Assembly: GCF_002160065.1 (NCBI RefSeq) | Contig: NZ_NFJW01000002.1 | Span: 186,001 to 250,000, forward strand | Length of the DNA: 64,000 nt | DNA from: Collinsella sp. An2 | GTDB taxonomy: Bacteria > Actinomycetota > Coriobacteriia > Coriobacteriales > Coriobacteriaceae | Direction: 5' to 3' | Part shown: piece after piece, positions 24,863 to 34,438 of the stretch | Position numbering within the stretch: position 1 is the stretch's first letter | Layout of the letters: each line of letters starts with the position of its first letter | The notes under the pieces: model-generated | What the model was told of the DNA's origin: nothing | What the model saw: only the letters and a program-made list of their open reading frames with translations | Database searches by the model: none | Position numbers and translations under genes: made by a program

Positions 24863-26698
24863 ATGAGAACGCTGCTGCGCTTCCTCAAGCCTTATCGTCT
24901 TCAGACCGCCATCGTACTCGGATCGCTCGCGGTGAATCTGGCGGGCGTGCTGCTTGTGCCCACGATTCTGGCCAATATGATCAACATCGGCATTTCAACC
25001 GGCAACTTCGATTACATCGTCACCCAAGGCATGTTCATGCTCGTTGCCGCCTTCGTGTCGGGTGCCGGAGCGTTCGCATGCAATTACTTCTGCGCGGATC
25101 TTTCCACAAAGGTGGGGCGCGACATCCGTAACGCGGTCTATGATGCCTCGCTGGCGTTTTCAGGTGGCGACTTCGAGCAGTTTGGAACCGGGTCCATGAT
25201 CACACGCACGCTCGGCGACGTGAACGTTATCCAGCAGGCCATAACCATGACCATACAGATGATGCTTCCCGTTCCGTTTGCGGCGGTGATCGGTATCGTG
25301 CTTGCCTGTTCCATCGACATGCAGATGGGTATCATGCTGGCGTGCTTTGTGGGCGTGGTTGCGATAATCGCCGTGGCGAGCGTGGGCAAGGCTGCGAAGA
25401 TCTTCCAGAAGCTGCAGCAGTTCATCGACCGCATGAACGTGCGCTTGCGCGAGAGCATCACGGGCGTGCGTGTGATCCGCGCGTTTGGCAAGGAGGAGAT
25501 GGAGCGTCAGAGCCTCGACGAGGCGTTCAGCTCGTATGCCACCAATGCCATCCGGGTGAACTGGATTTTTGCGACGTTCGACTGCTCGTCTTTCTTCATT
25601 ATGAACATCGCCGAAGTCGCGACCATTTGGCTGGGAGGAAATCGCGTGGGCGCCCACGCCATGGAGATCGCTTCGATTTCGGCCTGCGTCGAGTATGCGA
25701 TGCTCATCCTCTTCTTCATCATGATGGCGCAGATTAGTGCGCTTATGCTGCCCCGCGCGCTTGTGTGCCTGGAGCGCTGCCGCCGGGTGATCGACCACGA
25801 GCCGTCGATTGCCGACGGTCCCGCTGACCAGCTGGCGATCTCCGATGGCGGTGCTGCTGCGCAGAACGCCGAGGCGCCCGTCGTCGCTCACTTTGGCAAC
25901 GCGTCCTTCCGCTTTGCCGACGCCGACGAGGACACGCTGCACCATATCAACTTCATGTGCCGTCGCGGCACGACCACGGCTATCATCGGGCCAACGGGTT
26001 CGGGCAAGTCGACCATCGCAAAGATGCTGCTACGCTTCCACGACGTCACCGATGGCAGCGTGCGGTTGTGCGGCGTGGACGTACGAGACCTCACGCAGGA
26101 GGCGCTGCGCGACCATATCTCCTATGTTCCGCAGAAGGCGTGGCTCTTTAGCGGTACTATCGCCGACAACCTGCGCTACGGTGCGCCCGATGCCACGGAC
26201 GAGGAGCTCTGGCATGCGCTCGATGTGGCGCAGTCCGGCTTTGTGCGCGAGCTTCCCGACGGCCTTGAGAGCCGGGTGGCGCAAGGCGGCACCAACTTCT
26301 CCGGCGGCCAGCGTCAGCGCCTGTCCATTGCGCGCGCCTTGGTCAAGAAGGCCGACCTCTACATCTTCGATGACTCGTTCAGCGCGCTCGACTTTAAGAC
26401 CGATGCCGCTCTGCGACATGCTCTTGCTCAGGAGGTCTCACACGCCGCGGTGCTCATCATCGCGCAGCGCATCAATACCATCCTCAACGCCGACCAGATC
26501 GTTGTGCTCAAAGACGGCTGCATCCAGGGGCTTGGAACCCACGAAGAACTCATGCGCACCTGCGAGGCGTATCGAGAGATTGCACGTTCTCAGCTTCGTG
26601 CGGACGAGCTCGAAGCGCTCATGGATGACGCCGCCGAGCCAGACGATGCGGTCGAGGTGTCCGAGAAGCCCGTTGTGGATGCGAAGGGAGGTGAGTAG
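24863..26698 (+). CDS. heterodimeric ABC exporter, degenerate-site subunit (pair 1)
   Basis: 611 residues: a six-helix type I exporter domain (1-320) then an ATPase domain. Walker A is GPTGSGKST and the signature FSGGQRQRLSIARAL is intact. Walker B ends IFDDSFSALD with Asp in place of the catalytic Glu, and the H-loop is IIAQR with Gln instead of His. This is the pattern of the non-catalytic half of TM287/288-like exporters. GAAGGAG precedes the ATG. It pairs with the next gene, two bases downstream. Confidence 0.93.
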   Translation: MRTLLRFLKPYRLQTAIVLGSLAVNLAGVLLVPTILANMINIGISTGNFDYIVTQGMFMLVAAFVSGAGAFACNYFCADLSTKVGRDIRNAVYDASLAFSGGDFEQFGTGSMITRTLGDVNVIQQAITMTIQMMLPVPFAAVIGIVLACSIDMQMGIMLACFVGVVAIIAVASVGKAAKIFQKLQQFIDRMNVRLRESITGVRVIRAFGKEEMERQSLDEAFSSYATNAIRVNWIFATFDCSSFFIMNIAEVATIWLGGNRVGAHAMEIASISACVEYAMLILFFIMMAQISALMLPRALVCLERCRRVIDHEPSIADGPADQLAISDGGAAAQNAEAPVVAHFGNASFRFADADEDTLHHINFMCRRGTTTAIIGPTGSGKSTIAKMLLRFHDVTDGSVRLCGVDVRDLTQEALRDHISYVPQKAWLFSGTIADNLRYGAPDATDEELWHALDVAQSGFVRELPDGLESRVAQGGTNFSGGQRQRLSIARALVKKADLYIFDDSFSALDFKTDAALRHALAQEVSHAAVLIIAQRINTILNADQIVVLKDGCIQGLGTHEELMRTCEAYREIARSQLRADELEALMDDAAEPDDAVEVSEKPVVDAKGGE

Positions 26699-26700
26699 CC

Positions 26701-28623
26701 GTGACGATGGAGAAGCACGATACGACCCACATGTCTGCCGAACAGCCCATAAGCGCTGCTGCCAACCAGGTTGCCGAAGGCGCGACGTCCCAGATGCTCG
26801 AGCCTGCCCGCCCCGGCGCTCCCGACCCCGAGCCCGAGCAGGAGCTCGAGGTTCCTCGCGACCCGAAGGCGACGCTGCGGCGTCTGTGGTCGGTCTCGAC
26901 GGGGGAGCACTGGCGCTTTGCGGTGGTCCTGGTCTGCATCGTTTGCTACACCGTTTCCCATATCGCCGCGCCGGCGTACAGCGCCCATGTCATCGACCTG
27001 CTGTGGGGAAACATCCAAGAGGCCTTTGCCCGGGGCGAGTCGTTTAGCATCGGCTGGGACACCGGCGGTCGCGAGCTGCTCATCTTCGTGGGTATCTGGA
27101 CGCTCGCATGGGCGTTCTACACCATTCAGAACTTCACGATGGCAAGCTTTGCGGAGCGCCTGAACCTCAAGCTGCGCCGCCTTATCGCCGAGAAGCTCAA
27201 TCGCCTTCCGCTCAAGTTCTACGACGCCCATAAACCGGGCGACGTCATGAGCCGCGCCACCAACGACCTCGACAAGGTGTCGGAGGTGCTGCAGCGAGGT
27301 CTGCTCTCCATGCTCATTGCCGTGGGGTCGGTTATCGGAGCGGCCATTATGATGGTTCGTCTGAATCTGGTGCTGGCGCTTGTGTTCTTCGTCTTCGCGG
27401 CCATCTCGGTTGTTATGACGCGTCTGGTGGCCAAAAAGACGCTCGTGCTTGCCGCCGAGCAGCAGCGTGCGGTCGGCATCTTGACCGGGCATGTCGAAGA
27501 GGCCTATTCGGGACGTATCGTCATTAAGGCGTTCAACCAGGAGCAGGCGAGCTCGCACCGCATCCACGAGGCGACTCAGCGTCTGGCAGACACCATGCGC
27601 AAGACGGACTTCGTCACGAACGTGGTTGCGCCTATGGTGCGCTGCCTGGTGCGCTTTGCCCAGGTGGTCCTGGCGCTTCTGGGCTGCGGATTCCTTATGC
27701 AGGGACAGCTTACCGTGGGTACGCTGCAGGCGTTCTTCCAGTATGTGAACACGGCAGCCGAGCCGCTGACGCAGTTCTCGCTTACCATGAACCAGCTGCA
27801 GAGCGCGCTTGCGGCGGTGGAGCGCGTGTTTGGCATCTTGGACGAGCCCGAGATCGACCCCGATCCTGCCGAGCCCGCGCAGGTGGTCCGCCCCGTTCGC
27901 GGACGTATCGCTTTCGAGCATGTGCGCTTTGGCTACGACCCCGACCGTCCTCTCATGAAGGACGTGAGCTTTGTGGCCGAGCCGGGGCAGAAGGTAGCCA
28001 TCGTAGGCGCGACCGGCGCCGGCAAGACCACCCTCATCAACCTGCTCATGCGTTTCTACGAGATCGACGGCGGTCGCATTACGCTCGACGGCGTAGACAC
28101 CCATGCGATGACCCGTGCAGACCTGCGTCGCAACTTTGGCATGGTACTGCAGGACGCCTGGCTGCGCGAGGGGACCATCGCCGAGAACATCGCGTACGGA
28201 TGCCCCGATGCCACCAAGGAAGAGATCGTGCAGGCGGCAAAGACCGCGCAGGTCGACTTCTTTGTGCGCACAATGCCGCATGGGTACGAGACGGAGCTCG
28301 CCAACGACGCCGAGAACATCAGCCAGGGGCAGCGCCAGCTTCTCACCATCGCCCGCGTGCTTTTGGCTAACCCGGCGATTCTCATTCTGGACGAGGCGAC
28401 GTCGAGCGTGGACACGCGTACAGAAAAGGCTATCGTCACGGCTATGGAGCGGCTCACGCAGGGCAGGACGAGCTTTGTAATCGCGCACCGCCTCTCGACG
28501 ATCGTGGATTCCGACCTCATCCTGGTGATGGATCACGGCACGATTATCGAGCAGGGCACCCACGAGCAGCTGCTCGCCGCGGGCGGCGTCTACGCCGATC
28601 TGTATAACTCGCAGTTTGCCTAA
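26701..28623 (+). CDS. heterodimeric ABC exporter, catalytic subunit (pair 1)
   Basis: 640 residues, GTG start (GGGAGG nine bases upstream; an ATG at 26707 is possible). An unusual Pro/Glu-rich cytoplasmic extension of about 65 residues precedes TM1. The ATPase has Walker A GATGAGKTT, Walker B LILDEATSSVD and H-loop IAHRLST, all catalytic. Its signature is ISQGQ where LSGGQ is usual, as expected opposite the degenerate site. Substrate unknown; efflux of drugs or metabolites is likely. Confidence 0.93.
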   Translation: MTMEKHDTTHMSAEQPISAAANQVAEGATSQMLEPARPGAPDPEPEQELEVPRDPKATLRRLWSVSTGEHWRFAVVLVCIVCYTVSHIAAPAYSAHVIDLLWGNIQEAFARGESFSIGWDTGGRELLIFVGIWTLAWAFYTIQNFTMASFAERLNLKLRRLIAEKLNRLPLKFYDAHKPGDVMSRATNDLDKVSEVLQRGLLSMLIAVGSVIGAAIMMVRLNLVLALVFFVFAAISVVMTRLVAKKTLVLAAEQQRAVGILTGHVEEAYSGRIVIKAFNQEQASSHRIHEATQRLADTMRKTDFVTNVVAPMVRCLVRFAQVVLALLGCGFLMQGQLTVGTLQAFFQYVNTAAEPLTQFSLTMNQLQSALAAVERVFGILDEPEIDPDPAEPAQVVRPVRGRIAFEHVRFGYDPDRPLMKDVSFVAEPGQKVAIVGATGAGKTTLINLLMRFYEIDGGRITLDGVDTHAMTRADLRRNFGMVLQDAWLREGTIAENIAYGCPDATKEEIVQAAKTAQVDFFVRTMPHGYETELANDAENISQGQRQLLTIARVLLANPAILILDEATSSVDTRTEKAIVTAMERLTQGRTSFVIAHRLSTIVDSDLILVMDHGTIIEQGTHEQLLAAGGVYADLYNSQFA

Positions 28624-28656
28624 GTTTGCCCTCGTCCTGGCGAAGGCTTCAACGAA

Positions 28657-28704
28657 GTCCTCGATTTTGCCATTTCTGGGCTTCAAAACGGCAAAATCGA
28701 GGAC
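28657..28704. repeat. palindromic element, family B, copy 1
   Basis: GTCCTCGATTTTGCC (28657-28671) and GGCAAAATCGAGGAC (28690-28704) are perfect 15-base inverted repeats. The preceding CAACGAAGTCCT is shared with the element at 62973-63028, so this is a repeated family. Confidence 0.8.
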
Positions 28705-28831
28705 CTAGATTGCGAGAAAGAGCCTGCGGCGGACGAGAAAGCGTCTGCGGGCGGACGAGAAGGGCTGGCCGCCTCTTGCCCGCCGCGTGCGACACCTCTG
28801 CCGAGCTGTCCGGTTCGCAGTCCTAACAAAT

Positions 28832-28875
28832 ACCCCCTTGACCCGATCCGTTGGAAGCGTGGGTCAAGGGGGTTT
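28832..28875. terminator. terminator between convergent genes
   Basis: ACCCCCTTGACCC pairs perfectly with GGGTCAAGGGGGT across a 16-base loop, followed by TT on the plus strand. It lies between the exporter operon and the convergent esterase gene and may serve both directions. Confidence 0.75.
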
Positions 28876-28913
28876 ACCTATAGCTAGAGTTTCATCTGCA
28901 GGGGCTGCGTCCA

Positions 28914-29798
28914 TCAGCGATTCATGGGGATGCCCTTGCCTTCGTCGGGCGGGCGGGCGCTGGTGAGCTCCGTGTAATCGACCTTGGCAGACGAGGGACG
29001 CATCTCGCCGGGCGCGAACCAGTCCAGCGCGCAGTCGATCCAGGCGTTCCAGAACGGCCATTCGTGGGCGCCGATCTCGGGTTCCCAGTACGTCACGTCA
29101 AACCCGGCGTCCTTGAGGAGGCCTACCACCTCGCGGTTGTTGTCGCACAGGTTGTCGTGCTCGCCGCAGGCCCCATAGAACTTGGGCTTGGGGAGCGTCG
29201 GGTCTTCCTTGAAGCGGTCGATCAGGGTCACGTAGTCCTTATCGGAGCCGATGACCGTATCGAGGTCACCAAAGAAGCGCTCGTAATACTTGCGCTTGCG
29301 CGGGCTATGCGACTCCACCGCCTCGAGCACGCGGTCGCGCATGAACGCGCCCGAGAGTGCCACAATCGACCCAAAGCGGTCGGGGCGCAGAAGGCCGTTG
29401 ATGAGGGCGGTGTACGCGCCGATAGAGATGCCTGCGAGGGCGGTGTCCTCGCGCTTGCGCGACAGTGGGAACAGGCGCCGCGTCACCTCGACGAGCTCTT
29501 CGCTGATGAACTTGCCGTGCCATTCGTTGATCTCGGGCTTGTTGAGGTACAGGCCGTCCTCGCCCGAAGGCATGATGACGGCGACGTCGCGCGCCTCGGC
29601 GGTTTGCACCACGTGCGTCTTGTCGATCCAGTCGTAGTCGCGGCCAAACAGGCCGTGCAGCAGGTACATCGTGCGGTAGGGACCCTGCCGACGCTTTGCC
29701 AGCTTATCGCCATCCATTTTGTCCACCGGGATGACGGCGGTGAGTATCACGTTGCGCTGAAGGTAGCGCGAATAGAAGTCGACCCGGAGCAATGCCAT
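28914..29798 (-). CDS. esterase-family alpha/beta hydrolase, paralogue 1
   Basis: 294 residues (MALLRVDFYSRYLQRNVILTAVIPVD). An esterase-D/antigen-85-like alpha/beta hydrolase: oxyanion YLLHGLFG, nucleophile elbow GISIGAY, and a C-terminal His in EIGAHEWPFWN. There is no signal peptide, so it is cytoplasmic. Esters of acylated sugars are plausible substrates (inferred). AGGAGGAACACC precedes the ATG. It is a clear paralogue of the gene immediately upstream. Confidence 0.9.
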   Translation of the reverse strand: MALLRVDFYSRYLQRNVILTAVIPVDKMDGDKLAKRRQGPYRTMYLLHGLFGRDYDWIDKTHVVQTAEARDVAVIMPSGEDGLYLNKPEINEWHGKFISEELVEVTRRLFPLSRKREDTALAGISIGAYTALINGLLRPDRFGSIVALSGAFMRDRVLEAVESHSPRKRKYYERFFGDLDTVIGSDKDYVTLIDRFKEDPTLPKPKFYGACGEHDNLCDNNREVVGLLKDAGFDVTYWEPEIGAHEWPFWNAWIDCALDWFAPGEMRPSSAKVDYTELTSARPPDEGKGIPMNR

Positions 29799-29830
29799 GG
29801 TGTTCCTCCTGACTGGCTAAACGGGTGACG

Positions 29831-29852
29831 TGCGCCTCCCGGAGGAGGCGCA
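29831..29852. other. perfect 9-bp hairpin between the esterase genes
   Basis: TGCGCCTCC and GGAGGCGCA pair around CGGA, 33 bases before the start of paralogue 1 on the minus strand. It could cover translation initiation or stabilise the upstream transcript. Confidence 0.5.
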
Positions 29853-29934
29853 GACAATCTAGTCCTATGGTACCCGAGGAAAGCCGCTCGCTAGGCTGAC
29901 TTGGATGAGCGGCGGCAGCAGTCGGCGTTCGGCG

Positions 29935-30771
29935 CTACAGGGGGAGCCAGTCAATAGCCTGCTGGAGCGCCTCGTTCCACAGATGCCAGTCGTGGCCGCC
30001 GTTCATCTCGCGATAGGTGACGTCGATGCCGGTGCCACGCATGCGATCGGCAAGGTAGCGGTTTGCGGGCGCCAGCGGGTCCTGGTTGCCGATCGCCATG
30101 AACACGCGCGGACGCGGGCGGTCGCAGTACACGATGTCCGCGGCCAGGCGTCCCGGGTCCTTGTCGCTGTCCACCACGTGGTTCAGGTCGCCGAAGGTGG
30201 ACTCAAGGAAGGGGCGGCTCAGGAAGAACAGGTCATCGGAGATGATGCGATCGAAGCCCTCGACGACCATGGCCGAGGACAGCGAGATGATGGCGCCGAA
30301 GTTCTCGCAGTAGTTAAGGCCGTTGCGCAACGCGCCGTAGGCACCCATGGAGACGCCGCCGATGAAGGTGTCCTCGCGGCGCTGGGAGAGCGGGAACATG
30401 GCACGGGCAACCTCGACGAGCTCCTGGCCTACGAAGCGTCCGTAATAGTTGTGGGTCTCGGGCTGGTCGAGGTAGAAGGCGTTATAGCCCGACGGCATGA
30501 TCACGGCGAGGTTGTGGTCCTCGGCGAGGGCGCGGATGCGCGTCTCGGAGATGAAGTCGGTGTGGTTGCCCGTGATGCCATGAAGCAGGAAGAGAGTCTT
30601 GAACGGCCCCTTGCGCACGGGGTAGGGCGCGTCCTGCGCGGACTGGTTGTTGTGACGCAGGTTATAGTCGAGCGCCATGGCGTCTCCCACGTTGTCGACG
30701 GGAAGAATGACATCGAGGGTCGTGGTGCGCATAAGAGCTGCGGAGAAGTAATCGACGGTGATGCGTGCCAA
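29935..30771 (-). CDS. esterase-family alpha/beta hydrolase, paralogue 2
   Basis: 278 residues from a TTG at 30771 (ARITVDYFSAALMRTTTLDVILPVD). AAGGAG lies six bases upstream, and the start matches the N-terminus of paralogue 1, so the longer upstream frame is rejected. LFLLHGITG, nucleophile elbow GVSMGAY and GGHDWHLWN with the catalytic His are present. Paralogue 1 lies downstream on the same strand; the pair arose by tandem duplication. Substrate unknown. Confidence 0.88.
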   Translation of the reverse strand: MARITVDYFSAALMRTTTLDVILPVDNVGDAMALDYNLRHNNQSAQDAPYPVRKGPFKTLFLLHGITGNHTDFISETRIRALAEDHNLAVIMPSGYNAFYLDQPETHNYYGRFVGQELVEVARAMFPLSQRREDTFIGGVSMGAYGALRNGLNYCENFGAIISLSSAMVVEGFDRIISDDLFFLSRPFLESTFGDLNHVVDSDKDPGRLAADIVYCDRPRPRVFMAIGNQDPLAPANRYLADRMRGTGIDVTYREMNGGHDWHLWNEALQQAIDWLPL

Positions 30772-30960
30772 GGGTTGCTCCTTTCTTGGTTGCCACCCGT
30801 GTGGGGCTGGGTGTCGAGATTCCTCTATCGTGAGGCTTCCCGTATTGTAACGTGCGCAGTCCCCGTGCGACGCTCGATGCCGTCTATGTTGCGAGAAGAG
30901 GCATCGAACCGCGCTGCTCACTCTCTGCGTGCTCCTGTTGGTTGGATTGGTTTGCCGCCT

Positions 30961-31662
30961 TTATTGGTTGGTCAGCTTTTCGACGAGCGCGGTAAGTTCG
31001 GCGACCTGCTGCTCAAGCTCCTCGATGCGACGACGGTTGCCCCTGATGCCTTCGCGGTTGATGCGCGATTGCTCTTCGACGGGGTCGGGCATGCTCGCGC
31101 GGCGACGCTGCTTATCGTAGGTGGCTTCCAGCACGCGGCAGCCGTTCCGCCGCACGATGCGTCCCGGCACGCCCACGACGGTGCAGTCCGAGGGGACGTC
31201 TTTGACCACCACGGAGTTGCCGCCGATGCGCACATGGTCGCCGATCGTGATGTTGCCCAGCACCTTTGCGCCCGACCCAACGACGACGCCGTTTCCCAGG
31301 GTGGGGTGTCGCTTGCCGCTTTCGTTGCCGGTGCCGCCCAGGGTGACGCCCTGGTAGAGCACGCAGTCGTCGCCCACGATGGTGGTCTCGCCAATGACCA
31401 CGCCCATGGCATGGTCTATGAACAGGCGGCGGCCCAGCTGCGCGGCGGGATGAATCTCGACACCGGTAAAGAACCTGGTGATCTGTGAGATGACGCGGGC
31501 GAGGCCGCGCAGCCCGTGGTTCCAGAGCCAATGTTCGGGGGTGTGCATCCATTTGGCGTGGAGTCCCGGATAAGAAAGGAAGATCACAAACCCGCTCTGT
31601 GCGGCCGGGTCGTTTTCCTTTACCGTGCGAATATCCTCTGAGATGGTGGTCACAAAGCTCAT
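30961..31662 (-). CDS. cysE: serine O-acetyltransferase
   Basis: 233 residues, the short EpsC-like type. The left-handed beta-helix hexapeptides include [59 protein letters not shown] and [10 protein letters not shown]. It acetylates serine for cysteine synthesis. The C-terminal 40 residues after RRRASMP form a predicted coiled coil ([20 protein letters not shown]), not needed for catalysis. It is divergent from ilvE with its own strong promoter. Confidence 0.94.
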   Translation of the reverse strand: MSFVTTISEDIRTVKENDPAAQSGFVIFLSYPGLHAKWMHTPEHWLWNHGLRGLARVISQITRFFTGVEIHPAAQLGRRLFIDHAMGVVIGETTIVGDDCVLYQGVTLGGTGNESGKRHPTLGNGVVVGSGAKVLGNITIGDHVRIGGNSVVVKDVPSDCTVVGVPGRIVRRNGCRVLEATYDKQRRRASMPDPVEEQSRINREGIRGNRRRIEELEQQVAELTALVEKLTNQ

Positions 31663-31721
31663 GAACAGGGCTTCTTTCTGCGTGGAGCGTCTGGTTTGTT
31701 AAGTATAGCGAAATGCTAGGA

Positions 31722-31750
31722 ATTATACAGCGCATAGGGAGACCGTTAAA
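31722..31750 (-). promoter_or_regulatory. cysE promoter
   Basis: On the minus strand TTTAAC (31750-31745) is 17 bases from a perfect TATAAT (31727-31722). The 60-base leader before the cysE ATG shows no obvious riboswitch. Confidence 0.75.
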
Positions 31751-31877
31751 ACTTTAGTGTGGCAAAGAACATCGCCCACGTGCATGGTCGGGGGAGTACA
31801 ATCACTCGCATGCGTCTTTGTCGGCGCCGCGCGTCGGTTGCAAAGATACAGATGAACGTTATGAGGGGAGTCATTTT

Positions 31878-32924
31878 ATGGCCACGGAGAAGAAAGACAT
31901 CGACTGGGGTAGCCTCGGTTTCGCGTATCAGCCCACCGACTACAGCTATGTCTGCAACTATAAGAACGGCGCATGGGAGGAGGGCGGCCTTACGACCGAC
32001 CACACCCTTACCCTGTCCGAGTGCGCCGGCATTTTCCATTACTGCCAGGAGGTCTTCGAGGGCCTCAAGGCATACACCACCAAAAACGGTGACATCGTCT
32101 GCTTCCGTCCCGACCTTAACGCCAAGCGCATGGCCGACTCCGCGCGTCGTATCGTGATGCCTCCGTTCCCCGAGGATAAGTTCATCGAGGCCGTCAAGAT
32201 GGTCGTCAAGGCCAACGAGGCCTGGGTGCCGCCGTTCGGCTCGGGCGCTACGCTCTACGTGCGTCCGTTCATGGTGGCGACCGGCGAGGTCATCGGCGTC
32301 GCTCCTGCCGACGAGTACCAGTTCCGCATCCTCGTAACCCCGGTGGGCCCGTATTACTCGGGTGGCGTGAAGCCCGTTGCCGTCAAGGTCCCTGAGTTTG
32401 ACCGCGCTGCACCGCACGGCACGGGCAACATCAAGGCCGGCCTCAACTATGCTATGTCGCTCTACCCGAGCGTCCAGGCGCATGCCGAGGGCTTTGCCGA
32501 CAACATGTTCCTCGATCCGCAGACGCACACCTACGTGGAGGAGTCCGGCGGCGCGAACTTCCTGTTCGTCGACAAGGACGGCACGCTTGTAGTGCCGCAG
32601 TCCCACACCGACTCCATCCTGCCGTCCATCACGCGTCGTTCGCTGGTGTACGTCGCCGAGCACATGCTGGGCATGAAGGTCGTCGAGCGTCCGGTGCTCT
32701 TCTCCGAGGTGACCGACGGCGCGTTCGTCGAGTGCGGCATGTGCGGCACGGCTGCGGTCATCAGCCCGGTGGGCAAGGTCGTGAACGGCGACCAGGAGAC
32801 CGTCTTTGGCGAGAGCGGCATGGACCATGTTGGTCCCGTCATGAAGAAGCTGCGCGAGACCCTGACCGGCATCCAGGACGGCGAGGTCGAGGGCCCCGAG
32901 GGCTGGGTCGTCAAGATCGCGTAG
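31878..32924 (+). CDS. ilvE: branched-chain amino acid aminotransferase
   Basis: 348 residues, fold type IV PLP enzyme. The PLP lysine lies in GTGNIKAGLNYA, with GLKAY (FEGLKAY), LYVRPF, EESGGANFLFV and GTAAVISPVG around it. It interconverts Leu/Ile/Val and their 2-oxo acids. The ATG at 31878 follows GAGGGGAG; the upstream frame from 31818 has no support. Monocistronic, followed by a long hairpin terminator. Confidence 0.96.
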   Translation: MATEKKDIDWGSLGFAYQPTDYSYVCNYKNGAWEEGGLTTDHTLTLSECAGIFHYCQEVFEGLKAYTTKNGDIVCFRPDLNAKRMADSARRIVMPPFPEDKFIEAVKMVVKANEAWVPPFGSGATLYVRPFMVATGEVIGVAPADEYQFRILVTPVGPYYSGGVKPVAVKVPEFDRAAPHGTGNIKAGLNYAMSLYPSVQAHAEGFADNMFLDPQTHTYVEESGGANFLFVDKDGTLVVPQSHTDSILPSITRRSLVYVAEHMLGMKVVERPVLFSEVTDGAFVECGMCGTAAVISPVGKVVNGDQETVFGESGMDHVGPVMKKLRETLTGIQDGEVEGPEGWVVKIA

Positions 32925-33085
32925 CGTAACGCGTCTTCGCTTAAGGCGCGAGCGCGCCGCGCTGCAACGCGGCTCTGTGATGCCGCGGCACCGGCCGTGT
33001 GACGCGCCCGTGGACGAGCAGGGGTTTGTGCACCGACCCGCGCGCCACGTCCCGCCCGCACGTTGCACCTCGTGCTGATTCAAGG

Positions 33086-33159
33086 AGGCTCCGGATGCTT
33101 CCTGCAGGGTTGTTCGAGCGATGTGCTCGATGCCCGACAGGAAGCTCCGGAGCCTTTTT
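33086..33159 (+). terminator. long-stem terminator after ilvE
   Basis: AGGCTCCGGATGCTTCCTG pairs with CAGGAAGCTCCGGAGCCT, with one bulge. It is followed by TTTTT. The apical region contains a second small stem (GAGC/GCTC). The stem is unusually long for a terminator in this window. Confidence 0.85.
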
Positions 33160-33268
33160 GTGTTGAGATGTCGGCAGGGACGCAGGGGCGTGTGGATGCC
33201 GGGGCGGCACGCGTGCGCTGGTATAATCGACGGCTGATTAACGTGCTTCCAAGGAAGGCGAGGACCCA

Positions 33269-34438
33269 TTGGACGGCATCTCGGCAAGTATCGTGATTCC
33301 TGTCTACAACAGCGCCGCATATTTGGAGCGCTGTCTGACATCCGCGCTCAATCAGACGAGGTCCGATTTCGAGGTTATCTGCGTCGACAACGGATCTACC
33401 GACGAGTCGCCGGCAATACTGCAAAAGATAGCGCAATCGGACAGGCGAGTTCGCGTGTTTGAGGAGCGCCGGCCGGGCGTATCGTGTGCGCGCAACACGG
33501 GTATGGAGCATGCTCGGGGGGAGTACATCCTCTTTATGGACTCGGATGACGCGGTCGAGCCGACGCTGGTCGAGCGAGCGCTCGATGCTGCCCATGAGCA
33601 CGATGCCCAGCTGGTGATTTACTCGCTCGATGAGTGCTACGAGGACCCTCAAGTCTCGTTCCCCTGGGCTCGATGCCCGCACGATGAGTGCTACGAGCAT
33701 ACCTTTGCTACACGTGACCTGGACTTCCCCGCTATGTTCGCTGTTACGCCCAACGTGTGGCGCATTGCGTTTCGGGCTTCGTATCTGCGCGAGCTTGGGC
33801 TTGCGTATCCAGAGGAACTGCGCTCTTCCGAGGACCTTGTGTTCGTATATCGGGCCATGTTGCCGGCCGAGCGCGTGATCCTCATCCCCGACGTGCTGTA
33901 TCACTACCGCAAGGACAATGCAGGAAGTCTGACGCGAAACGACCGCAAGGCTGCGGGAGTCACGGCGCTACGCATGCTGTTCGACGCGTTTGCGCCGTAT
34001 CATGACGACCGCTGGTTTCAGTACCAGTTTGTGAACCTGTTGCTCGACACCTTTCAATACCAACTATGGAGCAGCGCGAATAGCGACGAGTATTTAACGC
34101 TATATAGGAGTCTCATTTCCGACTGGTGGCAATATATTGAAGTTCATGACGCGCTGATTGATCAGGCTTATCGCACTTTTTATCAACGTGCGAAGGGGGG
34201 AGATCCGCTTAATCATCTATTTGAGATCTTGATAGATTTTCGTAGAGACTTCGAATACTTCAAGGTCCAAGATGGTTTCGACAACAAGATGAGGCGTGTT
34301 GTCGAGGAGCAGGAGCGTCAGAAGAGCGACGAGCTCGCATGGATTACGTCATCGCGTTCTTGGAGATTGGCTAAAAAGCTGGCATCTCTTGCAAAGCCAG
34401 TTCACATCTTGATAGACCGTTTGAAGGGCAGGAGCTAA
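33269..34438 (+). CDS. family 2 glycosyltransferase
   Basis: 389 residues, TTG start after GGCGAGGA. The GT-A fold is clear: SIVIPVYNSAAYLERCL, VICVDNGSTDES, GVSCARNTGMEHARGEYILFMDSDD (DxD). It transfers a sugar to a surface glycan, probably with the next gene, whose ATG overlaps its stop (TAATG). The C-terminus SSRSWRLAKKLASLAKP resembles the C-terminal motif of the next protein. Confidence 0.92.
   Translation: MDGISASIVIPVYNSAAYLERCLTSALNQTRSDFEVICVDNGSTDESPAILQKIAQSDRRVRVFEERRPGVSCARNTGMEHARGEYILFMDSDDAVEPTLVERALDAAHEHDAQLVIYSLDECYEDPQVSFPWARCPHDECYEHTFATRDLDFPAMFAVTPNVWRIAFRASYLRELGLAYPEELRSSEDLVFVYRAMLPAERVILIPDVLYHYRKDNAGSLTRNDRKAAGVTALRMLFDAFAPYHDDRWFQYQFVNLLLDTFQYQLWSSANSDEYLTLYRSLISDWWQYIEVHDALIDQAYRTFYQRAKGGDPLNHLFEILIDFRRDFEYFKVQDGFDNKMRRVVEEQERQKSDELAWITSSRSWRLAKKLASLAKPVHILIDRLKGRS

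Noticed and set aside
26590-28686. 698-residue minus-strand frame opposite exporter pair 1
   Set aside because: Antisense to a clear ABC exporter, His/Arg-rich composition, no motif.
29905-31488. 527-residue plus-strand frame opposite esterase 2 and cysE
   Set aside because: Antisense to two recognisable genes and with no ribosome-binding site.
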